A stretch of DNA of 8,677 bases, taken from contig JAADGZ010000041.1 in the NCBI GenBank assembly GCA_013152045.1, positions 1 to 8,677 on the forward strand, in the 5' to 3' direction. The translations under genes were made by a program, and so were the position numbers. Within the stretch, counting starts at the first letter, position 1, and the number at the start of each line of letters is the position of its first letter. Source of the DNA: Gammaproteobacteria bacterium. GTDB lineage: Bacteria > Pseudomonadota > Gammaproteobacteria > UBA6429 > Thiohalophilaceae. Shown here piece by piece: positions 7,642 to 8,677 of the stretch. The notes under the pieces were generated by a model. That model was not told the DNA's origin and searched no databases. It was given only the letters and a program-made list of their open reading frames with translations.

Positions 7642-8433
7642 ATGAGCCGAATTATCGCGATTGCTAACCAAAAAGGCGGCGTAGGTAAAACCACCACTTG
7701 TATCAATTTGGCGGCCTCGCTGGCAGCGACCAAACGCCGGGTACTGCTGGTGGATATGGATCCGCAGGGCAACGCCACCATGGGCAGCGGGGTTAACAAG
7801 CACGATCTGACGCTGACCACCTGTGAGCTGTTACTGGGCGAGGCTGACATCAGCCAGGTATTGCAGCGTAATGAGCAGGTTAATTACGACGTATTGCCCG
7901 CGAACGGTGATCTGACCGCTGCTGAAGTGACCCTGATGCAGAAGTTGGGCAAGGAGCGTCGTCTGCGCACCGTACTCAATGATATCCAGGACAACTACGA
8001 CTACATTCTCATCGACTGTCCGCCTTCGCTGAATATGCTGACCCTGAACGCGCTGGTGGCGGCAGGCTCGGTTATGATCCCCATGCAGTGTGAATATTAC
8101 GCGCTCGAAGGTCTCAGCGCCCTGCTCGAAACGATCGAGAACGTGCGCCAATCGGTCAATCCAGAGTTGAAGGTAGAAGGGCTGTTGCGGACCATGTTCG
8201 ATCCCCGCAATAATTTGGCCAACGATGTTTCCGGCCAGCTCATTATGCATTTTCCGGATCAGGTTTACCGCACCGTGATTCCCCGCAATGTGCGCCTGGC
8301 AGAAGCGCCCAGCCACGGCCTGCCGGTGATCCACTACGACAAGAGTTCTCGTGGTGCGCTGGCTTATCTGGCTCTGGCCGGGGAGATCTTGCGCCGCAAT
8401 GAGAGTAGTGAGCGGGCTGAGGCGAGTGCCTGA
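7642..8433 (+). CDS. parA: Chromosome partitioning ATPase ParA (Soj)
   Basis: Deviant-Walker P-loop ATPase that binds DNA non-specifically as an ATP dimer and, with ParB bound at parS, moves and positions replicated origins. At 263 residues it is the short chromosomal type without an N-terminal helix-turn-helix, so direct operator binding of its own promoter is less expected than for plasmid-type ParA. Visible motifs are KGGVGKTT (11-18) with the signature first lysine K11, LLVDMDPQGN (35-44), and the Walker B strand YILIDCPPS (121-129), followed later by TVIPRNVRLAEAPSHGLPVI, a typical C-terminal ParA segment. AGGGA at 7630-7634 lies seven bases before the ATG. The gene follows rsmG by 60 bases, which suggests the same transcription unit. 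Confidence 0.97.
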   Translation: MSRIIAIANQKGGVGKTTTCINLAASLAATKRRVLLVDMDPQGNATMGSGVNKHDLTLTTCELLLGEADISQVLQRNEQVNYDVLPANGDLTAAEVTLMQKLGKERRLRTVLNDIQDNYDYILIDCPPSLNMLTLNALVAAGSVMIPMQCEYYALEGLSALLETIENVRQSVNPELKVEGLLRTMFDPRNNLANDVSGQLIMHFPDQVYRTVIPRNVRLAEAPSHGLPVIHYDKSSRGALAYLALAGEILRRNESSERAEASA

Positions 8434-8451
8434 GTACGAAGCGTTCGGCTT

Positions 8452-8508
8452 AGTACCGTAGGAATGATTTTCTGTGCATTCTGCAGAAAATTATTTCGTA
8501 AAGGTACT
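8452..8508. repeat. Long imperfect inverted repeat (hairpin) between parA and parB
   Basis: GGAATGATTTTCTG (8461-8474) pairs with CAGAAAATTATTTC (8484-8497) over 14 positions, two of them G-U wobbles, around a nine-base loop (8475-8483). A second outer stem of six pairs joins AGTACC (8452-8457) to GGTACT (8503-8508) across an internal loop of three and five bases, where two more pairs are possible. No T-run follows, so it is not a standard terminator. It could act as an RNA structure controlling parB expression, an mRNA processing site, a protein-binding dyad or a small dispersed repeat. It does not resemble the TGTTTCACGTGAAACA parS consensus. The pairing is seen directly; function is unknown. 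Confidence 0.75.
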
Positions 8509-8574
8509 TATCTTGTGGTTTATCCAGGTTAGGCTGGCAATGAACTGAATTTTACTACGGAAACAAAGATTTTT

Positions 8575-8677
8575 ATGGCAGCAAAGAAACGAGGATTGGG
8601 GCGCGGACTGGACGCTCTGTTGGGCAGCTCGGCCAGTATGATCGCTAGTCCGCCAGCGGCAGAAGACAATAACGTAG
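8575..8677 (+). CDS. parB: Chromosome partitioning protein ParB, N-terminal start only
   Basis: The frame opens MAAKKRGLGRGLDALLGSSA, which carries the conserved KRGLGRGLDALLG N-terminus of chromosomal ParB, the segment that stimulates the ParA ATPase. Thirty-four codons are visible before the window ends, so the CTPase/parS-binding and dimerisation domains are not seen. A weak ribosome site, GGAAA at 8559-8563, lies eleven bases before the ATG. Its place directly after parA supports the call. Confidence 0.95.
   Translation, partial: MAAKKRGLGRGLDALLGSSASMIASPPAAEDNNV

Noticed and set aside
7831..8334. Minus-strand open frame of 167 codons inside parA
   Set aside because: It lies fully within parA, which has all expected motifs, and has no recognisable domain.
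8452..8508. Reading the parA-parB hairpin as a rho-independent terminator or a parS site
   Set aside because: No U-tract follows either arm, the stem is AT-rich, parB lies downstream in the same direction, and the sequence does not match the parS consensus.
1..8677. CRISPR array, insertion sequence, toxin-antitoxin pair, tRNA or prophage gene
   Set aside because: No repeat-spacer periodicity, transposase motif, terminal repeats flanked by target duplications, small paired genes or cloverleaf was found on either strand by reading.

Overview
The window reads as a chromosomal segment of a gammaproteobacterium. MnmG closely matches the enterobacterial protein, and mnmG, rsmG, parA and parB lie in the same direction, the arrangement usually found near the chromosome origin in this class. 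The genus cannot be told from the sequence. There is no insertion sequence, phage gene, CRISPR array, tRNA or rRNA, and no gene-free stretch longer than 300 bases.

Layout. (1) Positions 1-529, minus strand: the N-terminal part of an NAD(P)-binding SDR/epimerase-like protein that runs off the left edge. (2) 571-1581, plus strand: an electron-transfer reductase made of a plant-type 2Fe-2S ferredoxin domain fused to an FAD/NAD reductase, divergent from (1) across only 41 bp. (3) 1749-4403: a four-domain receiver-GGDEF-EAL-HDOD protein in which the first three domains have lost key catalytic or signalling residues while the RxxD c-di-GMP inhibitory site keeps its exact spacing. It looks like a c-di-GMP sensor or scaffold rather than an enzyme. 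(4) 4593-7581: mnmG, a small secreted DUF302 protein, and rsmG, closely packed. (5) 7642-8433: parA, then a 141-bp gap holding a long imperfect hairpin, then the start of parB, cut by the right edge.

How the genes work together. MnmG (tRNA wobble-uridine modification) and RsmG (16S rRNA m7G methylation) tune translation, and ParA/ParB segregate the origin. The DUF302 gene sits as an extra cistron between mnmG and rsmG, which are commonly direct neighbours. The reductase, the SDR protein and the c-di-GMP-type protein have no obvious functional link to the origin-proximal block.

Most of the window is ordinary. The points most worth following are the degenerate GGDEF-EAL-HDOD protein with its preserved I-site, the large inverted repeat between parA and parB, the DUF302 insertion, and a 7-bp-arm dyad just upstream of the GGDEF-EAL gene. 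I see no convincing evidence of a wholly new multi-gene system.
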